From assembly GCA_937927875.1 (NCBI GenBank), contig CALEYV010000037.1, positions 62,001-126,000 of the forward strand: a stretch of DNA of 64,000 bases, given 5' to 3'. The notes below the pieces were generated by a model. It did no database searches. It had not been told where the DNA came from and was given only the letters and a program-made list of their open reading frames with translations. This document shows positions 14,832 to 22,011 of this stretch, one piece after another. Numbering within the stretch: position 1 is the first letter of the stretch; every line of letters begins with the position of its first letter. Source of the DNA: an uncultured Actinomycetes bacterium (GTDB lineage: Bacteria > Actinomycetota > Acidimicrobiia > IMCC26256 > PALSA-555). Made by a program: the position numbers and the translations under genes.

Positions 14832-16061
14832 ATGAGCCCCTCTCGCGTCGCGATGCTCAGCGTGCACACGTCGCCCCTCGCCCAGCCCGGCGCCGGCGAC
14901 GGCGGCGGCATGAACGTGTACGTGCGGTCGCTCGGCGAGGCACTGGCCCGGGCCGGTGTCCCCTGCGACATCCTCACGCGCGCCGACCGGCCGCGGCAGC
15001 GAGCCATCGTGGAGCTCGAGCCGGGCCTGCAGGTCGTGCACCTGGACGCCGGGCCGCGGTCCCCGGTCGCCAAGCACGAGCTGCTCGGACTGCTCGACGA
15101 GCTCGTCGCCGCCGCGCGCGACCACCTGCAGTGCGGACGGGCGTGCTTCGAGGCCCTGCACGCCAACTACTGGATCTCGGGCGCGGTCGGCCACCGGCTC
15201 AAGCACGAGCTCGACCTGCCGCTGGCGGCGACGTTCCACACCCTGGCCCGCGTCAAGGCCGACGCCGGCATCGCCGACGACCCGGCCGAGCGCAGCGCGG
15301 TCGAGGCCGAGCTGCTGCGCTGCGCCGACGCGCTCGTCGTCGCGACCGCCGACGAGGGCGCGGGACTGTGCGCCGGCACCGACGCCGACCCGGGCCGCAT
15401 CGAGGTCGTCCCCCCCGGGGTCGACCACACCCTCTTCTCGCCCGGGGATCCGCGCACCGCCCGCGGTCACCTCGGCCTGCCGACCGACCGGCCGGTCCTG
15501 CTGTTCGTCGGGCGGATCCAGCCCCTGAAGGGCGTCGACGTCGCGGTACGGGCTCTCGCCGCGGTTCGCGACCCGGCCACCGAGCTCGTCGTGGTCGGCG
15601 GCCCGAGCGGCGCCGACGGCCCGGCCGAGGTCGCCCGCCTGCACCGGCTCGCCGAGGAGCTCGGCGTCGCGGCGCGCGTCCGCTGGGTCCCGCCGGTTCG
15701 TCACGAGCGGCTGGCCGACTGGTACCGGGCCGCCGACGTGTGCCTGGTGCCGTCGCGGACCGAGTCGTTCGGGCTGGTCGCCCTCGAGGCGGCCGCCTGC
15801 GGGACGCCGGTGGTGGCCGCTGACGTCGGCGGGCTGCGCACCCTCGTCGACCACGGCCGGACCGGCTTCCTCGTCGAGGGCCGGGACCCCGACGACTACG
15901 CGGCGCTCGTGCAGCGGCTGCTCGACGACGAGGCCCTGGCGGCGGCGATGGGCGCCAGCGCGGCGACGCGCGCGGGCCGGTACACGTGGAGCATCGCGGC
16001 CGCCCGGCTGCGGCGGCTCTACTCGGACCTCACCGCCCGCGCCCTCGTCCGCTGCTCGTGA
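14832..16061 (+). CDS. mshA: D-inositol-3-phosphate glycosyltransferase, mycothiol synthesis
   Basis: GT4-family (GT-B fold) enzyme of 409 residues that transfers GlcNAc from UDP-GlcNAc to 1D-myo-inositol 3-phosphate, the first step of mycothiol synthesis. The N-terminal HTSPLAQPGAGDGGGMNVYV is the MshA signature. The C-terminal half has LLFVGRIQPLKGVDVAVRAL, VPSRTESFGLVALEAAACGTPVVAADVGG (the E-x7-E donor motif) and the usual TGFLVEG. This predicts a cell using mycothiol as its low-molecular-weight thiol. The downstream YbjN-like gene overlaps the stop by four bases, matching the pair Rv0486/Rv0487 of Mycobacterium tuberculosis as I recall it. Confidence 0.92.
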   Translation: MSPSRVAMLSVHTSPLAQPGAGDGGGMNVYVRSLGEALARAGVPCDILTRADRPRQRAIVELEPGLQVVHLDAGPRSPVAKHELLGLLDELVAAARDHLQCGRACFEALHANYWISGAVGHRLKHELDLPLAATFHTLARVKADAGIADDPAERSAVEAELLRCADALVVATADEGAGLCAGTDADPGRIEVVPPGVDHTLFSPGDPRTARGHLGLPTDRPVLLFVGRIQPLKGVDVAVRALAAVRDPATELVVVGGPSGADGPAEVARLHRLAEELGVAARVRWVPPVRHERLADWYRAADVCLVPSRTESFGLVALEAAACGTPVVAADVGGLRTLVDHGRTGFLVEGRDPDDYAALVQRLLDDEALAAAMGASAATRAGRYTWSIAAARLRRLYSDLTARALVRCS

Positions 16062-16507
16062 CGGAGGTCGCGGAGCTCGAGGCGCGCGAGCGGGCCGCGC
16101 ACGACCTGATCGCGGACCACTTGGAAGGCGAGGTGGCGCGCCAGCCGTACGTGCAGACGGTCGAGTACGACCCCGAGATCCCGCGCTGGTACGTGCGGTT
16201 CGGGTGCGAGGGGCGCGACGCGACGACGATCTACTTCGACCTGCACCAGCGGACGCTTCGCTACGAGGTCTACTTCTTGCCCGACCCGCCGCGGAACCAG
16301 CTCGACCTGTACCGGTTCCTCCTCCAGCGCAACCACGGCTTGTACGGCGCCCGCTTCTCGATCGGGCCCGACGGCGACCTGTACCTCACCGGTCGGGTCG
16401 CGCTCGAGCACCTCGATCGGGCCGAGCTCGACCGGGTCATCGGCGTCCTCTACGAGATCGTCGAGACGTGGTTCCAGCCTTCGGTGCGGCTCGCCTTCCG
16501 CCGCTGA
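16058..16507 (+). CDS. YbjN domain protein
   Basis: A 149-residue cytoplasmic protein of the YbjN/type III secretion chaperone-like fold. Features are VQTVEYDPEIPRWYVRFGCEGRDATTIYF, then FLPDPPRNQLDLYRFLLQRNHGLYGARFSIGPDGDLYLTGRVALE, the characteristic second half of the domain. GTG 16058 overlaps the mshA stop by four bases, so expression is coupled to mshA. A conserved actinobacterial neighbour of mshA with no known biochemical role; a part in mycothiol metabolism is guilt by association only. Confidence 0.78.
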   Translation: MTEVAELEARERAAHDLIADHLEGEVARQPYVQTVEYDPEIPRWYVRFGCEGRDATTIYFDLHQRTLRYEVYFLPDPPRNQLDLYRFLLQRNHGLYGARFSIGPDGDLYLTGRVALEHLDRAELDRVIGVLYEIVETWFQPSVRLAFRR

Positions 16508-16533
16508 GCGCGAGCGAGCCCGAGGAACGATCC

Positions 16534-16657
16534 GGTCTCTCCGCACTTCCCCGAACGGAGAGGCCTTCCTGCACCTCGGGCCCGCTGCGACCGGCACCCG
16601 TCGGTGCCGGGATTGGGAGACTCGCGCCGGGCGCGCCGCGACACAAGACCCAATCTC
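16534..16657. repeat. Three consecutive inverted repeats between the YbjN gene and proC
   Basis: Within a 185-base gap lie: a 10-bp stem with one G-U pair (16534-16543 with 16556-16565, 12-base loop); a perfect 8-bp stem CCGGCACC/GGTGCCGG with a 4-base loop (16591-16598 with 16603-16610); and GATTGGG/CCCAATC (16611-16617 with 16649-16655). The first two could be terminator-like ends for the mshA unit although no T-tracts follow. The third abuts the proC promoter. Confidence 0.5.
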
Positions 16658-16686
16658 CTGACCCGCAAGCCCGGCTGCCGTAACTT
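16658..16686 (+). promoter_or_regulatory. proC promoter: CTGACC, 17-base spacer, TAACTT
   Basis: A -35-like CTGACC at 16658-16663 is 17 bases from TAACTT at 16681-16686, which ends six bases before ATG 16693. This is a good sigma-70-type match giving a leaderless transcript. Confidence 0.6.
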
Positions 16687-16692
16687 GCTTCC

Positions 16693-17502
16693 ATGGTCCG
16701 ACTCGCGATTCTCGGGGGCGGTCGCATGGGCGAGGCGCTCGTCGCCGGCCTCCGCGACGCGGGCTGGGACGCCGACGGCATCGCGGTCGCCGAGGTCGAC
16801 GCCGACCGGCGCCGGTTCCTCGAGGACCGCTTCCCGGGTGTCCGCATCGTCCCCAGCCCGGCGTGGGCGGTCGCCGACGCCGAGGTGGTCGTCGTCGCGG
16901 TGAAGCCGGCCGACGTCGGGTCGGCCCTCGAGGCGAGCGCGGAGGCGCTTCCCAGTGATGCCCTGGTGCTCTCGATCGCGGCCGGCGTGCCGCTCGCCGA
17001 GCTCGAGCGCGCCGCGCCGGACCGCCCGGTCGTTCGCGCCATGCCGAACGCGGCGGCCCTGGTCGGGCACGGGGCGGCCGCGATCGCGGCCGGGCAGCGG
17101 GCCGACGCCACCCACCTCGAGATCGCGGAGCGCGTCCTCGGGGCGGTCGGGACGGTGGTGCGGCTCCCCGAGCACCAGCTCGACGCCGTGACCGCGCTCT
17201 CGGGCTCCGGCCCGGCCTACGTGTTCCTCGTCGCCGAGGCCTTGGTCGAGGCGGGCGTGCTCGCCGGCCTGCCCCGGGACGTGGCCGAGGACCTGACCCG
17301 CCAGACACTGCTCGGGGCGGCGCAGCTGCTCCACGGCGACGACTCGGCGGCGGCGCTGCGGGCCGCGGTGACCTCGCCGGGCGGGACGACGGCCGCCGGC
17401 CTGCGCATCCTCGAGCGGCGCGGGGTCCGCGGCGCGTTCCTCGACGCCGTGCTCGCCGCCACCGAGCGCTCCCGCGAGCTCGGCGACGCCAGCCGCCGAT
17501 GA
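16693..17502 (+). CDS. proC: Pyrroline-5-carboxylate reductase
   Basis: A 269-residue NAD(P)H-dependent enzyme for the last step of proline synthesis. The Rossmann start is LAILGGGRMGEALVAGL, VVVAVKPADVGSAL follows, and MPNAAALVGHGAAAI and TALSGSGPAYVFLVAEAL are strong P5CR markers; the C-terminal dimerisation region ends TSPGGTTAAGLRILERRGVRGAF. Length is normal. The ATG is directly downstream of a well-formed promoter. The last base of the gene overlaps the start of the next gene (ATGA). Confidence 0.95.
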   Translation: MVRLAILGGGRMGEALVAGLRDAGWDADGIAVAEVDADRRRFLEDRFPGVRIVPSPAWAVADAEVVVVAVKPADVGSALEASAEALPSDALVLSIAAGVPLAELERAAPDRPVVRAMPNAAALVGHGAAAIAAGQRADATHLEIAERVLGAVGTVVRLPEHQLDAVTALSGSGPAYVFLVAEALVEAGVLAGLPRDVAEDLTRQTLLGAAQLLHGDDSAAALRAAVTSPGGTTAAGLRILERRGVRGAFLDAVLAATERSRELGDASRR

Positions 17503-18413
17503 CCCGACGCCCCCGCCGCGACCGCCCGCCCCGCTTGCCGGACCGGCCGGCGGACCGCCCCGCCAGCACGCCCCGGGCGCCGCGGCGCCCATCGACGCCG
17601 AGCGCGTCGCGGCAGCTGCTGCAGGCCGGCGTCTGCGGCTCGCACCCCCGGCTCGGCCGCGAGGAGGTGCTGGCCGCCGCCCGCCGGCTCGTACGTCCCG
17701 GCGCCAGCCCGACCGAGGACGCGGTCACGATCGACGAGGTCACGGCCGCGCTCGAGGCGGTCGCCGGTCCCCAGGGTCGTCGTCGCGGCGAGATCGACCC
17801 CGAGCGCACGCTCGCGGCGGCGAGAACCGCCGGCGACCAGCTCGCCGAGGCGGCGCACCGCCACCGGCGGGTCGCGTTCGCGACCGCGGCCCCGGCGTCG
17901 CTGTTGAGCGTGTATACCGCCGCGGCGCGGGCCGGGCGCGCCGGTGGCGCGGTCGTCGCCGACGCCGGCGCGTGCGGCCCGTATGCGTCGGGGCGCTCGC
18001 TGTGGTGGCACGACGGGGTGGCCGTCGCGACCGACGGCCAGACGCTCGTCGACGAGACGCGGCCCGAGGCTGGCGAGGAGTGGCTCTTCGTGGTCGGTCG
18101 ACCCGCCTTGGTGGTCGCCGACGGCGTGTTCGCCGAGCACGCCATCGCCGCCGGCCTCCCGACGGTCGCGTTCGCGGATCTCGACGCGCCCGCGCCGGCC
18201 CTCGCCGCCCACCGGGGCCGGCCGGTGGTGGTGGTGCCGGTGGCGCTGCGCCGGCCGCCGGCGGCCTACGCGCCGATCGCCCGGCTCCTCGTCGGCCCCG
18301 TCCTCGAGTCGGGCCCCGTGACCCACGACGGCGACGGCACACGCCACGGGCCGCAGTTGTCAACAGAGACCCCGGGGCCCTACTCTGCCCCCCCGAGCGG
18401 GGGAGAGGGGTGA
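17499..18413 (+). CDS. Conserved-looking protein of unknown function
   Basis: A 304-residue protein coupled to proC by an ATGA overlap. The first 35 residues are Pro/Arg-rich and low complexity. A helical part follows, then an alternating alpha/beta region (about 120-275) reading like a Rossmann-type domain: VAFATAAPASLLSVYTAAARAG, GAVVADAGACGPYASGRSLWWHDGVAVATDG, VGRPALVVADGVFAEHAIAAGLPTVAFADLDAPAP, PVVVVPVAL. I do not recognise a family or a catalytic motif. It ends within the promoter of the next gene. Its position between proC and a BldC-like HTH gene may be conserved in relatives. Confidence 0.6.
   Translation: MTRRPRRDRPPRLPDRPADRPASTPRAPRRPSTPSASRQLLQAGVCGSHPRLGREEVLAAARRLVRPGASPTEDAVTIDEVTAALEAVAGPQGRRRGEIDPERTLAAARTAGDQLAEAAHRHRRVAFATAAPASLLSVYTAAARAGRAGGAVVADAGACGPYASGRSLWWHDGVAVATDGQTLVDETRPEAGEEWLFVVGRPALVVADGVFAEHAIAAGLPTVAFADLDAPAPALAAHRGRPVVVVPVALRRPPAAYAPIARLLVGPVLESGPVTHDGDGTRHGPQLSTETPGPYSAPPSGGEG
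18357..18386 (+). promoter_or_regulatory. Promoter for the HTH gene: TTGTCA, 18-base spacer, TACTCT
   Basis: TTGTCA at 18357-18362 and TACTCT at 18381-18386 form the best sigma-70-like pair in the window. It lies inside the 3' end of the upstream gene and gives a leader of about 25 bases with a GAGAGGGG ribosome-binding site. Confidence 0.6.
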
Positions 18414-18417
18414 GCTC

Positions 18418-18621
18418 GTGGCGGAAGCGGAGGATTCGTTTGCGAAAGCGCGCTTCCTGACGGTTCAGGAAGTCGCCGATCTCATGCGCGTGTCGTCGAT
18501 GACGGTCTACCGGCTCATCAAGGCGGGTGACCTGCCGGCGGTGCGCGTCGGGCGGTCGTTTCGGGTGCGGGACGTCGACGTCGACACGTACCTCTCTTCC
18601 CGGTACACCCAGGCCGGGTAG
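18418..18621 (+). CDS. BldC/excisionase-type small HTH DNA-binding protein
   Basis: A 67-residue MerR-like winged-helix protein. FLTVQEVADLMRVSSMTVYRLIKAGDLPAVRVGRSFRVRDVDVDTYL is the typical excisionase/BldC DNA-binding unit. There is no room for an effector domain. Comparable small proteins are BldC of Streptomyces and Rv0500A, which also lies next to proC in M. tuberculosis as I recall. GTG 18418 has a GAGAGGGG ribosome-binding site and a separate promoter. It probably regulates transcription as an oligomer on direct repeats, by analogy with BldC. Confidence 0.82.
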   Translation: MAEAEDSFAKARFLTVQEVADLMRVSSMTVYRLIKAGDLPAVRVGRSFRVRDVDVDTYLSSRYTQAG

Positions 18622-18645
18622 CCGGGCCCGGGTGGCACGAGGCCA

Positions 18646-19473
18646 CTGAGCAAGCCGGTCGCCTTCCTCTCCGACTACGGGCTCGTCGACGAGTTCGTCG
18701 GGGTCTGCAAGGGCGTGATGCTCGGCCTCGTGCCCGGCCTCGACGTCATCGACCTCACCCACGAGCTGCCCGCCCACGACATCCGGGCCGGCGCGCTGGC
18801 CCTGGTCCGGGCCGTGCAGTACCTGCCCGACGGCTGCGTCGTGCTCGCGGTCGTCGACCCCGGCGTCGGCACCGACCGTCGGCTCCTCGGCGTCGAGTGC
18901 GAGCCGGCGACCTTCGTCGGCCCCGACAACGGGCTGCTCGCCCCCGCCGTCGCCATGCTCGGCGGCCCCCGCCGGGCGGTGACGCTCACCAGCCCCGAGC
19001 ACCGACTCCCCGCCCCCGGGCCCACGTTCGCGGGGCGGGACGTGCTCGCACCGGCCGCCGCCCACCTGGCCGGCGGCGGCGACCTCGCCGACCTCGGCGA
19101 GCCGGTCGACCCCGCCTCGCTCGTGCCCGGTGTGCTCGGGCTCCCCCGCCCGCTCGAGGGCGGCGCGATCGAAGCCGACGTGTGGTGGGTCGACCGGTTC
19201 GGGAACTGCCAGCTCAACTGCGGCCCCGACGAGCTGGCCGCGGCCGGCGCCCAGCCCGGCGGCACGGTCGAGGTCCTCATCGGCGAGCGCGCCAAGTCGG
19301 CCCGCTGGGTCGAGGCGTACGCCGACGCCCGGCCCTCCGAGCTGGTGCTCCTCGTCGACTCCTACGGGCTCCTCGCCCTGGCCCTCGACCGCCAGTCGGC
19401 GGCCGGCGAGTACGGCCTGCGCCCGGGGTCGAGCGTGGTGCTCCGACCCCCCGGCGCTACCGTGCCGCGGTGA
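18646..19473 (+). CDS. SAM hydroxide adenosyltransferase (DUF62) family protein, CTG start
   Basis: Family members cleave S-adenosylmethionine with water to adenosine and methionine and are related to fluorinase/chlorinase. The conserved N-terminus PVAFLSDYGLVDEFVGVCKG lies upstream of the first GTG/ATG (18715/18718); back to the in-frame TAG at 18619 the only plausible start is CTG 18646, giving 275 residues with GAGG four bases upstream. VVDPGVGTDRR supplies the conserved Asp71 and Arg78. The usual FHGRD segment reads FAGRD (about 128-132), so the expected third catalytic residue, His, appears to be Ala129. The enzyme may therefore be altered in activity. The stop overlaps a 30-codon gene by four bases. 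Confidence 0.8.
   Translation: MSKPVAFLSDYGLVDEFVGVCKGVMLGLVPGLDVIDLTHELPAHDIRAGALALVRAVQYLPDGCVVLAVVDPGVGTDRRLLGVECEPATFVGPDNGLLAPAVAMLGGPRRAVTLTSPEHRLPAPGPTFAGRDVLAPAAAHLAGGGDLADLGEPVDPASLVPGVLGLPRPLEGGAIEADVWWVDRFGNCQLNCGPDELAAAGAQPGGTVEVLIGERAKSARWVEAYADARPSELVLLVDSYGLLALALDRQSAAGEYGLRPGSSVVLRPPGATVPR
19458..19463 (+). promoter_or_regulatory. -10-like hexamer TACCGT before the 30-codon gene
   Basis: TACCGT ends six bases before GTG 19470, inside the 3' end of the upstream gene. It could give the small gene its own leaderless transcript. Confidence 0.4.
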
Positions 19474-19562
19474 GGCCGGGCACGACGATCGCCATCGCGG
19501 CGCTCCTGGTCCTGATCTTCGCCGCTGCCTTCGCCCAGTTCGTCCTGCGCCTCAGCCCCTAG
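19470..19562 (+). CDS. 30-residue single-pass membrane peptide
   Basis: GTG 19470 to TAG 19560-19562 encodes 30 residues with one hydrophobic helix (IAIAALLVLIFAAAFAQFVL) flanked by an Arg-Pro start and a short polar end. Support: GTGA overlap with the preceding gene, a -10 hexamer at leaderless spacing, and a composition typical of small membrane proteins. Function unknown; possibly a regulator or subunit of a membrane complex. Confidence 0.5.
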   Translation: MRPGTTIAIAALLVLIFAAAFAQFVLRLSP

Positions 19563-19603
19563 CTCCGGCCCCCGAATCGGGCCCACGCTGGGTGGCAAAA
19601 GGG

Positions 19604-19632
19604 CTCAAGCCGGTCACGTAGAGCGACGATGA
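19604..19632 (+). promoter_or_regulatory. Candidate sigma-WhiG/FliA-type promoter
   Basis: CTCAAG at 19604-19609 is followed after 15 bases by GACGATGA at 19625-19632. The consensus I recall for actinobacterial WhiG/FliA-type sigma factors is a TAAA- or TCAAG-like -35 and GCCGATAA at -10; the -10 here matches 6 of 8. A start six to eight bases downstream would fall at the first base of a strong inverted repeat (19639). Confidence 0.35.
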
Positions 19633-19638
19633 GGGTGA

Positions 19639-19755
19639 CGGTTCCGGTCCGCGGGCGTGGGGAGCGTGACGCCACGACAAAGTGGCGATCACTGGCCTCC
19701 CAGCCCGCCCCAAGACCCACGCCCGCGGCTGGAGCCACCTTCGTTCCCGGAACCG
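19639..19755 (+). ncRNA. Candidate structured RNA of unknown class
   Basis: Three nested pairings lie in a stretch with no convincing gene. CGGTTCCGG (19639-19647) pairs with CCGGAACCG (19747-19755), 9 bp. CCGCGGGCGTGGG (19649-19661) pairs with CCCACGCCCGCGG (19716-19728), 13 bp. GTGACGCCAC (19666-19675) pairs with GTGGCG plus TCAC (19682-19692), 10 bp with one bulged A. Only one unpaired base separates the first two helices on the 5' side. The strand is assigned from the promoter candidate and is uncertain. It is not an obvious leader of the next gene, which has its own -10 at 19780. I match it to no known RNA family. Confidence 0.4.
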
Positions 19756-19779
19756 CCACGACCGGCGCAGCGACCCCCA

Positions 19780-19785
19780 TACGAT
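19780..19785 (+). promoter_or_regulatory. -10 hexamer TACGAT for the acyl-CoA synthetase-like gene
   Basis: TACGAT ends eight bases before GTG 19794. It favours this start over an in-frame ATG at 19629, which would put the structured repeat inside a coding sequence. Confidence 0.55.
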
Positions 19786-19793
19786 CCCCGGTC

Positions 19794-21260
19794 GTGAACC
19801 TGGCCGCGGCCCTCCTGCACGGCGGGCTCGGCCGTCCCGACGCCCCGGCCCTGATCGGCCGGCGGGGGACCACCACCTACGGGCAGCTGGCCGACGCCGC
19901 GGCGCGCCTGGCCACCGGGCTGGCCGACGACGGCGTGCAGCCCGGCGACCGGGTCGCGCTCGTCGCCGGCAACGACGAGGCGTTCGTCACCGGCTACCTC
20001 GCCGTCCTCCACGCCGGCGCCACCTGCGCGCCGCTGAACCCGGGCTCGCCGCCCGCCGCGCTCGAGGCCGAGCTCGCAGTCGTCGAGCCGCGCCTCACGC
20101 TCGCCGCCGGGTCGTCGGCGCCGGTCGTCACCGCGGCGTCGCAGCGGCTGCGGACGATCGACCTCGACGCCCTGCCGGCCGCCGGGGCGCCGCTCGCCGA
20201 GCGGGCGCCCGACGACGTCGCGGTGCTGCTCTTCACGTCCGGGACCGGCGGCCAGCCGCGAGCGGCCCAGCTCACGCACGCGAACCTGGCCGCCAACATC
20301 GCCGAGGTCCAGGGCCACCCCGGCCTCGCGGTGGAGCGCACCGACGTGACGCTCGGCGCGCTGCCGTGCTTCCACATCTTCGGGCTCAACGTCGTGCTCG
20401 GCGTCGCCCTCGCCGCCGGCGCCACCACCGTGCTCGTCGACCGGTTCCAGCCCGCCCCGTCGGCGGAGCTCGTCCGCCGCCACCGGGTGACGATCCTGGC
20501 CGGGGTGCCCACCATGTTCGCCGACTGGCTCGACCTCGACGCCGCCGCCGCGCCGCCCGACACGTTCGCCAGCGTGCGCCTCGCGGTCTCGGGGGCGGCC
20601 GAGCTCCCCGAGCCGGTGGCGGCCGCCTTCTCGACCCGGTTCGGGGTGGTCCTCCACCAGGGCTACGGCCTCACCGAGGCGTCGCCGATCGTCACCACCA
20701 CCGTGCTCGGCCCGAGCCCGCCCCGGCCGGGGTCGATCGGCCGGCCGCTGCCGGGCGTCGAGGTGCGGCTCGTCGACGCCGACGGCGCCGACGTGCTCGA
20801 GGGCGACCCGGGCGAGGTGTGGGTCCGGGGGCCGAACGTCTTCGCCGGCTACTGGCGCGACGACGAGGCGACCGCGAACGCGCTCACCGACGACGGCTGG
20901 CTGCGGACCGGCGACGTCGCGGTGCTCGACGACGACGGCGACCTCCGCCTGGTCGACCGCCGCAAGGACCTCGTCATCGTGTCGGGCTTCAACGTGTACC
21001 CGGCCGAGGTCGAGGACGTGCTGCGCGCCCACCCCGACGTGGCCGACGCCGCCGTCACCGGCGAGGCCAGCCCCCGCACCGGCGAGACCGTCGTCGCCTA
21101 CGTCCAGCCGAAGCCGGGCGCGACCCCCGACCCGGCCGCGCTCGTCACCTTCTGCGGCAAGTCGCTGGCCCGCTACAAGTGCCCGACCCGGGTCGAGCTG
21201 CTCGACGAGCTGCCCCGGGACGAGGCCGGCAAGCTCCGCCGCCGGGCCCTGCCGGGCTGA
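19794..21260 (+). CDS. AMP-forming acyl-CoA synthetase/ligase family protein
   Basis: ANL-superfamily adenylating enzyme of 488 residues, expected to activate a carboxylic acid with ATP and transfer it to CoA. The phosphate-binding motif is LLFTSGTGGQPRAAQLTH (Lys replaced by Arg), followed by HQGYGLTEASP, the hinge region WLRTGDVAVLDDDGDLRLVDRRKD, and the C-terminal catalytic lysine in RDEAGKLRRRAL. These resemble long-chain fatty acid ligases of the FadD/caiC type; the acid cannot be named. Start chosen at GTG 19794 because the family N-terminus fits and TACGAT is eight bases upstream. It ends five bases from the convergent membrane protein gene. Confidence 0.85.
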   Translation: MNLAAALLHGGLGRPDAPALIGRRGTTTYGQLADAAARLATGLADDGVQPGDRVALVAGNDEAFVTGYLAVLHAGATCAPLNPGSPPAALEAELAVVEPRLTLAAGSSAPVVTAASQRLRTIDLDALPAAGAPLAERAPDDVAVLLFTSGTGGQPRAAQLTHANLAANIAEVQGHPGLAVERTDVTLGALPCFHIFGLNVVLGVALAAGATTVLVDRFQPAPSAELVRRHRVTILAGVPTMFADWLDLDAAAAPPDTFASVRLAVSGAAELPEPVAAAFSTRFGVVLHQGYGLTEASPIVTTTVLGPSPPRPGSIGRPLPGVEVRLVDADGADVLEGDPGEVWVRGPNVFAGYWRDDEATANALTDDGWLRTGDVAVLDDDGDLRLVDRRKDLVIVSGFNVYPAEVEDVLRAHPDVADAAVTGEASPRTGETVVAYVQPKPGATPDPAALVTFCGKSLARYKCPTRVELLDELPRDEAGKLRRRALPG

Positions 21261-21264
21261 CCGC

Positions 21265-21945
21265 TCACGCCGCGACCCGGGTGCCCCCGGCGACCCGGAA
21301 CCCGGCGTAGATGACGACGATGCCGGCGGCCAGGGTCGCCGCGAACGCCTGGTCGTGCCCGACGAAGCCCTGCACCAGCCCGCCGCTCGACAGCACCAGC
21401 GTCCCGGCCGCGATGAGCACGTTGGCGCCCGCCCTCGCCGCGTGCCCGGCGCGGGTGCGGTCCCGGGCGTAGCGGACGGCGGAGACGACGGCGCCGACGA
21501 GGATCACGGTCGCGCCGACGCCGCTGCCGATCCCGGCCAGCGCCCGCGGGAAGGTCCCGAACACCCGGCCGGCGACCGGGATGGCGGTCCCCGCCACCGG
21601 CCGGAGGGGGGCGGTCAGCAGCACGCCGCCGGCCAGGCCGGAGAAGAACACCACGAACCACTGGGCCCGACGTCCGGCCGCCGGGCCGAGCAGCAGGTCG
21701 ACCGTGCCGAGGGCCAGCCACGGCACGTCGAGGACCGCGCCGAGCAGGAAGAACAGCCGATAGGTGCCGCGGTCCCAGCCGTTCGAGCTGCCGAGGGCCA
21801 GCGCGGTCGCCGCGCCGCCGAACAGGGCGAGGGCGACCGTCCAGTCCCACAGCTCCCGCCGCCGCCGCTGGGTGGCGCGGGCCAGGGTCGACTCGGCGAA
21901 GAGGAAGGCCACCGCGGCGGCCACGAACGCCAGCCCCGGGACCAT
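21265..21945 (-). CDS. Multi-pass membrane protein of unknown function
   Basis: A 226-residue integral membrane protein with about seven predicted hydrophobic helices and very little loop sequence. ATG 21945 gives a helix almost from the N-terminus (MVPGLAFVAAAVAFLFAEST) and has TACGAT ten bases upstream. I recognise no motif for transport or catalysis. It is divergent from rex, and the Rex operator lies about 26 bases upstream of its -10, so it may share redox control; that is inference. Confidence 0.65.
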   Translation of the reverse strand: MVPGLAFVAAAVAFLFAESTLARATQRRRRELWDWTVALALFGGAATALALGSSNGWDRGTYRLFFLLGAVLDVPWLALGTVDLLLGPAAGRRAQWFVVFFSGLAGGVLLTAPLRPVAGTAIPVAGRVFGTFPRALAGIGSGVGATVILVGAVVSAVRYARDRTRAGHAARAGANVLIAAGTLVLSSGGLVQGFVGHDQAFAATLAAGIVVIYAGFRVAGGTRVAA

Positions 21946-21986
21946 CTCGGGCGCGATCGTAGGCCCGAGCCCCCGCCCCGAGACGC

Positions 21987-22004
21987 TTGTGACCGCGTGC
22001 ACAA
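21987..22004. promoter_or_regulatory. Rex operator (ROP) upstream of rex
   Basis: The 18-base sequence TTGTGACCGCGTGCACAA matches the actinobacterial Rex consensus TTGTGAACGCGTTCACAA at 16 of 18 positions, including both TTGTG/CACAA half-sites. It lies 7 bases upstream of TAGCGT at 22012-22017, the likely -10 of rex, so Rex bound here would block its own promoter. NADH would release Rex, coupling the rex-hem operon to the NADH/NAD+ ratio. Confidence 0.8.
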
Positions 22005-22011
22005 GCGCGGC

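Noticed and set aside
16534..16610. Rho-independent terminator after the YbjN gene
   Set aside because: The stems are good but no T-run follows either one; listed as structured repeats instead.
19629..19793. Possible 55-residue N-terminal extension of the acyl-CoA synthetase-like protein from ATG 19629
   Set aside because: The extension is low-complexity, does not resemble the family, contains the nested inverted repeats, and a leaderless -10 supports GTG 19794.
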